Positions 53,901-62,155 of a stretch of 64,000 bases of DNA are shown here, piece by piece. Origin of the DNA: an uncultured Clostridia bacterium. GTDB taxonomy: Bacteria > Bacillota > Clostridia > Oscillospirales > Acutalibacteraceae. Where the stretch lies: NCBI GenBank assembly GCA_937884995.1, contig CAKZZL010000036.1, positions 127,133 through 191,132 of the forward strand. Reading direction: 5' to 3'. The notes below the pieces were generated by a model. It saw only the letters and a list, made by a program, of their open reading frames with translations. It was not told the origin of the DNA and ran no database searches. The position numbers were made by a program, and so were the translations under genes. Each line of letters starts with the position of its first letter. The stretch's first letter is position 1.

Positions 53901-56598
53901 TTCTATCTTCTTCAGGTTCTTGATTGTGTCGGTTAGCTTGTGCCATGTTTGGCTCGTCATCATGAATATTGTAATCGTAATTCTCCAACAAGTAAACACT
54001 GTTTACCACCGGATTGTCTTCACTGTCCATATAATAGGACACTAATTTGTATGTGTAAGCATCTTCGGTAGGTATCAATGCTCCTGTGTCACCTATTCGG
54101 AGATTATCTTGCTGATTGTTCTTCATTACTATGGAATTGAACTTTGCCCACTCGTTTCTTTCAAGAACATGGTATCCGTTTCCGTTAAACCCTGTGTCTA
54201 ACCAGTCCTGGTCGGATTTGAGAGAGAAGATAATATTTTTTTCTTGAGCTAATTCATTTGTAACCTTAATTCTGTCCTCATCATTATCCATCTCATAGGT
54301 CTTATACTCAATTCCAAGTTTGCCTAAAGCATCCTTCAAGCCGGCATCCGCATTTTCAGGCATAATAACACCTTTGATTTCATTTGAATAGACTGCTCGT
54401 CTCGGTTTTGCTTCAAAATAGCCAGAAGGCAATGTCCTTACTTCCTGAATTAAATCCCACAAATCGTTAACAACTTGCTCAGAATATCTTGTCCATCCCT
54501 TGCCTTCTTTCTGTAGATAAGAAGCAACACCTTCTTTTGTCTTTCTCTGCATTATTGCTTCAAGCAAAAGGTCTGCCGCAGCGTCATGATTATGCCATGT
54601 GCTGATATCATCGGGGTTATAATTCATTGCAAATGAATCAGTTATTTCGTTAAGTTTTGCACGATAATCTTTCCTTAACTTAATATATTCATCTTCATCT
54701 ATCTTGCGAAGCCTGTCTCTATCTCCTTTGATATCACTTATAGACTCATATTTTTTTGCAGATGAACCAATCAAGGAATTGCCGCCAAAGCCTTTGCCTT
54801 GTTCTTGTGTGGTATCATACATTGCTCTAACAATGTTTTCCAATGTGTATTCATAATGTGTAGACTCAAAACTTCTTTTATTGCCGGAATTAGTATAATA
54901 GTCTTTACCATTATACAGACCTTTCTTTTCTACAAGTCCATTCAGCAAATCATCAATCCAGGCAGTATAACCTTCTTTCTCTGCATTTGCTTTTATGAAA
55001 GCATCCCTCTCACTTCTGTCCTCAACAACTCTTGTTTCCTTTGGGTCAAAGTAAAAAGCATTGGACAGCATAAATTTATAATTACGAATCTTATAATCAG
55101 ATGTGTCAACTCCAGCCTTTTCAATAGTCTCTTTGATTTCATCAAAATGTTTATACATATAATCTACTTTTTCATCAAGAGATTGAAGGTTTTTGTAATC
55201 CGCAAACCTTTCCTTAAGCATCTCATAAGCAAAGTATTGTTTGGCTGTCTTTTCATCATCTGCCGGTTTGTAAACAAGCTCTTCTGTCTTTTTAACATCA
55301 GGAAGGTTAATGCCCTTCTCAAGAAGGAATACTTCTTTCAGCATTGTGTTTGCTTTCAGCTCTTCTTCTATCTTGTCTAAACCTTTTCTGTTAAGCTCGT
55401 CCTCTGCATAATTTCCAAGTCCATAAAGAACACCTACTCTATTTCTTCCGTACTTTTTCTCAAGAGAATAGAATAGGTTATGGAGTTTGTGTGCAACCTT
55501 TTCATTCGCCTTGTATTCTGTTGGCGGAACTGTGGGAGTATATGCATCAGAACTGTATACGGCATTGTCTCTTCTTGCAGGGTCTACTGTATCTCTGCCA
55601 AACAAAACCGATACATTTCCAAACGAAGTATGTCCAAGTTTTGCTTTGGTAATCGCAATGCTTGGAGAAGGGAATCCGCCCAAATCTTTTATCTGTTTAA
55701 GCAATGTGCTTTCACTTAAATTGTGGACTGCAATTAAGTCTTTTGTCTCCTCAACTGGAGCTTTAAGAGAAAATCTTTCTTCTTCCTCAACTTTTTTTGC
55801 ATTTTCCTGTTGACTTTTGGTGTTTGTTTGCTGTATATTAGATTTAGAAGATGATTCATTTATCTTCTTAATGAGTCCATATTGTGAACTGGGTAACGGC
55901 AATTTGAGCCTATTAACCGACAGCCAATTATGGACTATTTTTTTATCTGGCTTGACATATAGGATTTCACTTGTGTTTATAAAGTTTTGCAATTTTATGT
56001 CCTTGCCATATGCACTTGCAACCTTAATAACATCAAGGGAATTGCCACCATTCACTTGAGGATTCAACTCAAGAGCCACAAGCACAGGACTGCCTTTTTT
56101 ATCATATAGATTTCCAAACAGTGTTACCCTTCCTTGCACTGTTTTAGACTTCATTATTACAATTGGTTCTTCAAGCACATTTGGAACTTGCTTGATGATA
56201 TCGTTTGTCATATCAGGATGCTTTTTCAAAATAGCTTTGATTTTTGATGCATCCCACCAGATGTCTTTAGAGTCAACCCCTATAAGCATAAGTGGTTCAG
56301 ATGTTGTTCCTACATTAAATGCAAAACCTATTTTGTCCTTATCCCAAGCATCATACTCTTTGGCAAAGTTTTTGTTCACAGACAATCTAATATTTTTTTC
56401 GGAGTCTCCCTTTGAGACTTCTTTTTTATTGTCATTCTCCTCAAGTAATGTAAATCCATTTGCCTGGGCATCGTACTTATCCATTGCATTTGCAACACCT
56501 TCTGCCCAGATGTCTGCTATGTTCTGTAAGCAGTCAAGCTGTGATGTCAGGTTACCATACTTGTTGCCATTGCCTATGTATGCCTTGATTGAATTGGT
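53893..56598 (-). pseudogene. 5'-truncated phage/ICE large polyvalent protein with MuF-C-like domain
   Basis: The frame is open upstream of the ATG at 56484 to about 56598 (NSIKAYIGNGNKYGNLTSQL precedes it without a start or ribosome site) and then hits unrelated sequence, so the 5' part is missing. The first 200 residues (IGFAFNVGTTSEPLMLIGV, IKAILKKHPDMTNDII, LEEPIVIMKSKT) resemble the MuF C-terminal nuclease-like domain of phage portal-associated proteins. Next comes a FSLKAPVEETKDLIAVHNLS unit typical of large polyvalent proteins, followed by about 600 helical residues. Such proteins are injected with, or act on, phage or conjugative DNA. The 3' end is intact. Confidence 0.6.
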
Positions 56599-57181
56599 TG
56601 ATGATACACCCGTGCATCATGCTTTGCGTGAGGCGCTCGCAAACTGCCTTGTAAACGCCGATTATTACGGGAGACAGGGCGTTGTCGTTATAAAGAAGCC
56701 GGATCTGATTACACTCTCGAATCCGGGTAATATGCGTATTGAGATTTCTACTGCTATAAGCGGCGGCGTATCGGACCCGAGAAACAGTACAATGCTTAAA
56801 ATGTTCAACTTTATTGATATAGGTGAGCGTGCCGGCAGCGGAATTCCTAACATATTCAGTGTATGGAAAGAGCAGAAATGGAGCGAGCCAATTCTTACAG
56901 AAAAGTTTGACCCCGACAGAATTACTTTATCGTTACCTTTATCGTCACAAAAAGTGTCGATAAAAAGTGACGGTAAAAAAGTGACGATGAAATCTGACAG
57001 CCAGAAGACTGCTATAATCGAATTCTTAACGGATCATCCGGAGGGTACTGTTTCCGAACTTGAATTATTGCTTAATGTTAAATCCTCCCGTATAAAGCAG
57101 CTTTTATACGATCTTATAGATGACGGCATAGTTGAAGCTGTAGGTGCAAACAGAAACCGTACTTATCGTTTGAAACGATAA
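56599..57181 (+). pseudogene. 3' fragment of an AlbA/RecG-C-type regulator gene
   Basis: The frame carries VDDTPVHHALREALANCLVN, ADYYGRQGVVVIKKPDLITL, SNPGNMRIEISTAISGG and GERAGSGIPNIFSVW, which is the C-terminal ATPase-like half of AlbA_2-type putative DNA-binding proteins, then a winged helix (FLTDHPEGTVSELELLLNV). The N-terminal AlbA domain is missing. Upstream, the same frame runs into the antisense of the polyvalent gene, so the longer ORF from 56192 is an artefact of a recombination junction near 56598. No start or ribosome site remains. Confidence 0.7.
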
Positions 57182-57194
57182 ACATCCCGTGAAG

Positions 57195-57276
57195 CTCAAC
57201 CACCAACCAAACGAAATTTGAATAACCGCTGTAAACAGTAAGTGAGAGGGGGAAAGCATACCCCACTCTCGCACCA
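57195..57276 (+). repeat. 82-bp att repeat R1, right end of element 1
   Basis: First of four copies of exactly 82 bp. All begin CTCAACC, contain AACCGCTGTAAACAGTAA and end ATACCCCACTCTCGCACCA; the last 11 bases equal the tRNA-Leu 3' end. R1 differs from the others at about ten positions, mainly between the blocks. Confidence 0.95.
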
Positions 57277-57281
57277 AAAAA

Positions 57282-57307
57282 GCAGGCAAATTGCCTGCTC
57301 TTTTTTG
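57282..57307 (+). terminator. terminator at the left end of element 2
   Basis: GCAGGCAA pairs with TTGCCTGC, followed by TCTTTTTTGCC, directly after the CACCA of R1. Confidence 0.75.
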
Positions 57308-57401
57308 CCTTAAAATCGGGCTTTTTCGCTATACGCTTTGATTTGTCGGGACTTGAAGTTTACACGATAGCACACGATTTATCTCAATTGTTCTCAATAT
57401 G

Positions 57402-57445
57402 ATGCACGAACTGCAGACGCTTTGCAACGGGGAAAAGCTTGTTGA
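57402..57445 (-). repeat. conserved left-end fragment, copy A
   Basis: Contains GCAGACGCTTTGCAACGG, also found at 63653-63670 and, inverted, near 59505-59525. Read on the minus strand it gives LFPVAKRLQF, matching FSVAKLMQFG and FSVAKRLRFG in the other copies. It is the remnant of a shared gene or site at element left ends; identity unknown. Confidence 0.5.
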
Positions 57446-57529
57446 ATATACAGAAAGATTGAAGAAATACGCAGCACATATAAACATAACTTAGCATAAC
57501 TTCTTTTGAATTGCTGAGTTTTGGCATAG

Positions 57530-57754
57530 TGTCAATTATTTCGTAAGGGAGATTTATCGCTCCACAGTCTGAGGCACACATATGCAACGAGGTGTATTGA
57601 AAGCGGAATGCCGCCAAAGGTGCTACAACACCTTATGGGACACTCGGACATAAAAGTAACGCTCGACACATATGCAGATGTGTTTGACAACTTCCAGTCC
57701 ATAAGCGTAGAGAAATCCGACAGTTATCTGAATCAGGTAGGATTGGCGGTGTAG
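57530..57754 (+). pseudogene. tyrosine recombinase (integrase), C-terminal remnant 1
   Basis: An open frame after a stop at 57527 reads HSLRHTYATRCIESG, LQHLMGHSDIKVTLDTYADV and ends SDSYLNQVGLAV. These are the R-H, H and nucleophile Tyr parts of the tyrosine recombinase active site. The N-terminal and core-binding domains are missing, so it is inactive. It suggests element 2 once had, or replaced, an integrase of this family. Confidence 0.85.
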
Positions 57755-57781
57755 AAATACGAAAGCCAATATAAAAGAAAA

Positions 57782-57809
57782 GCGCATCGGGGAGTTTTCC
57801 TCGGTGCGC
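57782..57809 (-). terminator. terminator of the AbiE operon
   Basis: GCGCATCGGGGA pairs with CCTCGGTGCGC around TTTT; on the minus strand it follows the abiEii stop and is followed by TTTTCTTTT. Confidence 0.8.
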
Positions 57810-57821
57810 TGCTTTTGTTGT

Positions 57822-58680
57822 TTACATTCCGAAGAACTGCACCGGTCCGGAATCAATTACTTCTGCAAGTTCTATACAGACGGTTGTGACATTCTCCCAC
57901 GATAAATCGCCAACATAATAGTTCCTGTTTTTATAATTCTCCCATTGGTTTTTCATAGCTTCGCTTTCAGCGACAGCATCATATATTTCCATAATATCGG
58001 GAATTAGATTTTCCGTTTTTCTTGACTCGCAGGTTGCATAGAATGCATTTCTCAATTCATTGTAATCAATTTCTTCATTCCCGCTTATCACATAAATATC
58101 ATAGAAATCACGCATACGGGTATTTGCCTGTGCTCTTGCCATAATCGTCTGAAGCTTCTCTGCAAGTATTGTTTCAATGTTATAGCTCATCAAGGGTATT
58201 GTTCTGTCCTCAAACATTAATGGATAATCATATCTGACTGCAGCAGGCGTTATGACATCTCCTGTTGAAATATCAATTTTGAAGTTCTGCATTGAACTCT
58301 CAAAATGAGCAGTGATATATACTCTTACGCCGGGGTAATCGAATTCGTCTCTTATAGTTTCACTGCCTTTAATTTCAAACAACACATTGTCGGCAAGCTT
58401 GATTTCAGTTATATTTCTGATTAAAAGCTCGGCTCTCTGCGGTTAAATCAAGAGCCGTTACGGTTGTATCAATATCCATTGTTGCTCTCATATCAAGTCC
58501 GACAAGAGAGGCAACCAACATACCGCCCTTTAATGTGAACTTGCTTCTGTATTGGGAAAGGGAAACTCTTTCAAGGAATCTCTCCATCAGGTAGTTTCTG
58601 AAAAGAAGCTGAGCCTTATCGGAATTGCCGTTAGACATATTGTTTATTTTATCTTTTAGCTGCCTTAATGTTTTAATCAT
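57822..58680 (-). pseudogene. AbiEii-type nucleotidyltransferase toxin, frameshifted
   Basis: Two reading frames together give one AbiEii/DUF1814 protein. The first (from 58680) has FTLKGGMLVASLVGL and RATMDIDTTV with the D-x-D nucleotidyltransferase motif; the second continues ITEIKLADNVLFEIKG, LAEKLQTIMARA and RMRDFYDIYVI. Removing one G-C pair near 58430-58432 restores a single frame through TAESELLIRNITEI. The start overlaps abiEi as ATGA. The shift could be a real inactivation or a sequencing error. Confidence 0.85.
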
Positions 58681-59267
58681 AACATTACCTCTGTATAGAT
58701 CCTCACCTTATCCTCAATGCCTATCTTTTTTGCGTATTTCATAAGGTTAAACAAGTTTTTATCCTTGCGTTTCACATATTCTTTGAGAGCATATTGGAAA
58801 AGCTGAATATCCAATTTATCTTTTATATTGATAATATCGCAGACAGTTCTGTCAATGTCATAAACAGGAACCGTATTTCCATGACCTGTTTTAACCGTTG
58901 TCAGTCCGACAGAAAACATGTCTTTTGAGATTGTATATACACGGCAACCTTGTTTGCGAAGATTGCTTGCGTTATAGCCCTTTTCAATTGCCAAGTTAAT
59001 ACGGTCGGGCTCATGTTCTGTCAGTTCGTGAAGATACAAAGCCGTTTCATGGGAGAATACGATTTTTTTCTTCAGACTTAAGATATACAGCGAATCAATC
59101 CATGTGTTACTGTCAACATAGATTCCAGCTGCAGCTTTTTCAAGGTTTTCTTTTTTGACAAACTGACTGACATATTCTTTTGAAATACCGCTTTTCACAG
59201 CATCGGAAACAATCAGATAGCCGTTATTGTTATTCATCTGCTCTTTTAGCATTTCAAATTTTGTCAT
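58677..59267 (-). CDS. AbiEi-type antitoxin / transcriptional regulator
   Basis: 196 residues. An N-terminal winged HTH (YLIVSDAVKSGISKEYVSQF) and a C-terminal part with FSHETALYLHELTEHEPDRI and YDIDRTVCDII match AbiEi of type IV toxin-antitoxin systems, which represses its own promoter and counteracts AbiEii. ATG 59267 has AGGTG 7 bases upstream; GTG 59276 is closer to that site. AbiE confers phage abortive infection in Streptococcus and Lactococcus (known for the family). Confidence 0.9.
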   Translation of the reverse strand: MTKFEMLKEQMNNNNGYLIVSDAVKSGISKEYVSQFVKKENLEKAAAGIYVDSNTWIDSLYILSLKKKIVFSHETALYLHELTEHEPDRINLAIEKGYNASNLRKQGCRVYTISKDMFSVGLTTVKTGHGNTVPVYDIDRTVCDIINIKDKLDIQLFQYALKEYVKRKDKNLFNLMKYAKKIGIEDKVRIYTEVML

Positions 59268-59348
59268 TTTTATCACCTGACCTTTATGCTTCTTATTATA
59301 TATATTGTGAGCATAAAAGTCAACTATTATTCATAGTTTTCTTTTAAT

Positions 59349-59430
59349 CTCAACCGCCAACCAAACGAAAACTTAACAACCGCTGTAAACAGTAAGCGAG
59401 AATAGGAAATCATACCCCACTCTCGCACCA
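59349..59430 (+). repeat. 82-bp att repeat R2, right end of element 2
   Basis: Same length and blocks as R1. The left arm of the acceptor-like hairpin is imperfect here (GCGAGAA). Confidence 0.95.
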
Positions 59431-59454
59431 AGTAAGAGCATATCCGTTTGGATA

Positions 59455-59676
59455 TATAAAGTCAACGCATATACAGACAAAATACATATCGTCAATTTCT
59501 CCGTTGCAAAGCTGATGCAGTTCGGTACCGAAACAGATGGCATCAGAATGCACTACTTGACATCGGATGAACTTTCGGTATTGTGCAAATGCAAGCAGGT
59601 AAAGGGTTTTGCCGACTGTATGACATTAAAAGACACTAAAAAACAGGATTGAATGGAATGTTCAATCCTGTTTTTT
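59455..59676. repeat. inverted copy B of the left-end module with terminator
   Basis: A terminator-like stem (AACAGGATTGAA and TTCAATCCTGTT, 59638-59676) is the reverse complement of the sequence following the CACCA at 61871 and 63498. Upstream, the CCGTTGCAAAGC segment (about 59510) is the reverse complement of that in copies A and C. A plus frame reads YTDKIHIVNFSVAKLMQFG and ends KDTKKQD at 59652; it is homologous to minus-strand frames in A and C. No gene is assigned; nothing else is seen to 59840. Confidence 0.5.
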
Positions 59677-59840
59677 TTGCTAGAGTAAGGTAGCCGTGAA
59701 ATGTTTGCTTACAGTTTTATCGACTTTCGGGCTTTGCGATTGGTTTGCGGTTGTGGTTCACACAAATTTCGCTGTTTTTTTCGAATTAAAAACATTTAAG
59801 GTCATTGGTTAGCTTTTATAAAAGTTCATTAAAAAACAAA

Positions 59841-60220
59841 TCAGATATCAGATAAAAGAAACCCCATATACAAAGGAATTGTAAGAATGTTGTTTTCTTC
59901 CCCAATGTTGTAATCTCCCATTTTAATTGCTTTTTCAATATGATAAACATCATTATTCTTCATAATTGTTTTGAGACTTTTGGCATTTCCTTGAGTTGAC
60001 TTAACTTCAACGAGGGTGCATTTACCTTTATACCTTATAAAAAATCAATTTCCAGCCCTGAATCCTTATGAAAATAATATAGATTTCTACCCATTTTCGT
60101 GAAAAAGTCTGCAGCGAGGTTTTCAAAAATAGCACCCTTATATTCAAGCAAATTACCACTTAAAACATCAAATTGTGTACCTTTTTCAAGCATACTGATG
60201 AACAAACCCGTATCAACCAT
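59841..60220 (-). pseudogene. DUF4143 ATPase, C-terminal fragment with frameshift
   Basis: From 60220 the frame reads VDTGLFISMLEKGTQF and DSGLEIDFL; losing one T-A pair near 60045 lets it continue IRYKGKCTLVEVKSTQGNAK to a stop at 59841. The D...EVKS pattern is the restriction-endonuclease-like C-terminal domain of the AAA_14/DUF4143 ATPases. The ATPase domain is absent (a stop lies just upstream of 60220). A remnant of an earlier cassette of the same type as its neighbours. Confidence 0.75.
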
Positions 60221-60358
60221 TAATACTGTTATTTAGCCATGTGTTTAAGGTTTACCTGATATTTAATAAATACTTTTATTCTTTTGTGATTGGCAGAAAA
60301 TCCAGTATCATCTCTTTTTCATTGTAGAATAAATATTCCATATTTGTCAACTAAAATT

Positions 60359-60420
60359 ATTGAAATGTCAGCTTTTTATGTATAAAAAATATTGAAATGT
60401 CATAATAATTGTGCTAAAAT
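60359..60420 (+). promoter_or_regulatory. promoter of the element 3 ATPase with direct repeat
   Basis: TTGAAA (60392-60397), 17-bp spacer and TAAAAT (60415-60420). ATTGAAATGTCA occurs at 60359-60370 and again at 60391-60402, 32 bp (three turns) apart, the second copy overlapping the -35 box, suggesting regulator binding. The gap 60221-60446 has nothing else of note. Confidence 0.6.
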
Positions 60421-60446
60421 GTGATTGAAAAGTCGGAGGTGTAATT

Positions 60447-61778
60447 ATGTTAAAAAGAAAAATTGCCACTTTGATTGAGGAACATCTGAAATCGGATTCG
60501 GGAAAGATACTGCTTGTTGACGGTGCAAGACAGGTCGGGAAAACATATATTATCCGATATGTCGGCAATAAGATGTTTGAGAATTTCATTGAAATAAATA
60601 TGATTGAGGATTCTCTTTCGGACAGACTGTTTGCCAATGTTAGGTCTGTCTCGGATTTCTATATTCATGTCAGTATGCTTGCCGGCGACAAAATGGACAA
60701 AAAAGAGAATACACTGATATTTATTGATGAGATTCAGGAATATCCGCATTTATTAACCCTACTTAAATTTTTGCAGCAGGACGGGCGATTCACCTTTATT
60801 GTCAGCGGTTCATTGCTCGGTGTTACCCTGTCTCAGACAAGCTCTATTCCAATGGGAAGTATCCGAAAGGTCCGTATGTTTCCTCTTGATTTTGAGGAAT
60901 TCCTATACGCTAACGGTATGAATGAAATTGCAATATCGGCATTAAACGATAAGTTTTATAAAGAAGAATCGCTTGATGAGGCAACGCACAATAAAATAAT
61001 GGACCTGTTCAAAAGGTACTTGCTTGTCGGCGGATTGCCCGATGCGGTCAACTCATTTATATCAGAACAGAACATCTATAAAGTAAGAAATATACAGAAT
61101 GAAATCAGAGAGTACTATGCCGCCGACGCCTCAAAGTATGACGAAGAGCATAGGTTAAAAATCCGACGTATTTATGATATGATTCCGTCAAATATGGAAA
61201 ACAAAAAGAAACGTGTTGTAGTTCAGAGTATTGAAAACAAACGTGGCAAAACTTTTTCGGATTATGAGGACGAATTTGACTATCTTATCAGTGCAGGGAT
61301 AGCTCTTGATGTTCAGGCGATATCAACTCCGATTTTTCCGCTGATTGAATCGTCGGCTAAAAATCTTTTGAAACTGTATCTGAATGATGTGGGTTTGCTG
61401 TCAGGCGTTTTATACGGCAACAATATAACCGCAATATTAAATGATGAAAGGAGCATAAACCTAGGCTCCGTATATGAAACTGTAGTTGCAAGCGAGCTTC
61501 TTGCTCACGGTTACAAGCTGTTTTATTATGACAACAGAAACAAGGGAGAGGTGGATTATCTCATAGACAATTATGACCTTCTGTCAGCTGTACCGATTGA
61601 AGTTAAATCCGGTAAGGATTACACCGTTCACAGCGCTCTTAACAATTTTGTGTCAAACGATGACTATCATGTAAAAAAAGCTTATGTTCTGTCAAACACG
61701 AGGGAAATACGCACAGTTGGTAAAATAACCTACCTGCCGATATATTATATTATGTTTTTCCACAGAAACGAAGGATAA
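60447..61778 (+). CDS. AAA_14/DUF4143 ATPase (COG1373)
   Basis: 443 residues. Walker A is VDGARQVGKTYIIRY, Walker B LIFIDEIQEYPHL, sensor region FTFIVSGSLLG; the C-terminal DUF4143 part has KLYLNDVGLLSGVLYG and the nuclease-like core KGEVDYLIDNYDLLSAVPIEVKSGKD. The family is common in gut bacteria next to mobile elements; its role is not established, and defence or toxin-type functions have been suggested. GGAGG precedes the ATG. It is the only intact large cargo gene of the array besides abiEi. Confidence 0.9.
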   Translation: MLKRKIATLIEEHLKSDSGKILLVDGARQVGKTYIIRYVGNKMFENFIEINMIEDSLSDRLFANVRSVSDFYIHVSMLAGDKMDKKENTLIFIDEIQEYPHLLTLLKFLQQDGRFTFIVSGSLLGVTLSQTSSIPMGSIRKVRMFPLDFEEFLYANGMNEIAISALNDKFYKEESLDEATHNKIMDLFKRYLLVGGLPDAVNSFISEQNIYKVRNIQNEIREYYAADASKYDEEHRLKIRRIYDMIPSNMENKKKRVVVQSIENKRGKTFSDYEDEFDYLISAGIALDVQAISTPIFPLIESSAKNLLKLYLNDVGLLSGVLYGNNITAILNDERSINLGSVYETVVASELLAHGYKLFYYDNRNKGEVDYLIDNYDLLSAVPIEVKSGKDYTVHSALNNFVSNDDYHVKKAYVLSNTREIRTVGKITYLPIYYIMFFHRNEG

Positions 61779-61789
61779 CTGTTTCCAAC

Positions 61790-61871
61790 CTCAACCAACA
61801 ACCAAACCAAAACTTAACAACCGCTGTAAACAGTAAACGAGAGGGGATAAGTATACCCCACTCTCGCACCA
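61790..61871 (+). repeat. 82-bp att repeat R3, right end of element 3
   Basis: Same length and blocks as the other copies. It begins 12 bp after the ATPase stop codon. Confidence 0.95.
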
Positions 61872-61964
61872 AAAACAGTATTGAACATTCCATTCAATCA
61901 AAATCTTCTGAAAAATAATCGCTATCAAACAATTTACGCATTTCGATATTTAATTGTTCGTTCA

Positions 61965-62048
61965 TACGCAGATGTATTTGACAACTTCCAATCCGAAAGC
62001 GTAGAGAAATCCGACAGTTATATGAATCAGGTTGGCTTGGCGGTGTAA
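61965..62048 (+). pseudogene. tyrosine recombinase C-terminal remnant 2
   Basis: 28 codons reading YADVFDNFQSESVEKSDSY then MNQVGLAV and a stop. It differs from remnant 1 at only two residues over this span (E for I, M for L), so both come from closely related integrases. It includes the presumed nucleophile Tyr but nothing else. Confidence 0.8.
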
Positions 62049-62064
62049 AATACGAACAAAGAAT

Positions 62065-62109
62065 AATCATTCCCCAAAATCGGAAATAGCTTGATTTTGG
62101 GGAATGATT
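62065..62109 (+). terminator. long perfect hairpin after integrase remnant 2
   Basis: 17-bp perfect arms AATCATTCCCCAAAATC (62065-62081) and GATTTTGGGGAATGATT (62093-62109). The U tract is poor, but its place after the integrase stop suggests that it was the integrase terminator. Confidence 0.6.
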
Positions 62110-62155
62110 TGTTTATAATAAAAGCAGAGATTGTTTTAAAAAGGATTTGATAATC

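Larger units (their letters stand above)
53551..57276. mobile_element. element 1 of the tRNA-Leu array
   Basis: Bounded by the 3' end of the tRNA and repeat R1. It begins with a terminator and two sets of short tandem repeats, then a truncated phage-type polyvalent protein gene and a short partner on the minus strand, then a 3' fragment of an AlbA-type gene on the plus strand. No integrase is left. It is 3726 bp and built of fragments, so it is decayed. Confidence 0.65.
57277..59430. mobile_element. element 2 of the tRNA-Leu array (AbiE cassette)
   Basis: Lies between R1 and R2, 2154 bp. Left end: terminator, a short conserved fragment at 57402-57445, the tail of a tyrosine integrase. Cargo: an AbiEi/AbiEii toxin-antitoxin pair on the minus strand, with the toxin gene frameshifted. 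Confidence 0.7.
59431..61871. mobile_element. element 3 of the tRNA-Leu array (ATPase cassette)
   Basis: Lies between R2 and R3, 2441 bp. It contains an inverted copy of the common left-end module, a broken DUF4143 gene on the minus strand and an intact AAA/DUF4143 ATPase on the plus strand. Confidence 0.68.

Noticed and set aside
56192..57181. A 329-codon plus-strand ORF
   Set aside because: Its first 135 codons are antisense to the polyvalent protein gene; only the part after about 56599 has family resemblance, so it was split and called a fragment.
57384..57617. A 77-codon minus-strand ORF in element 2
   Set aside because: It runs antisense to the clearly recognisable integrase tail, has no ribosome site, and only its last residues match the left-end fragment.
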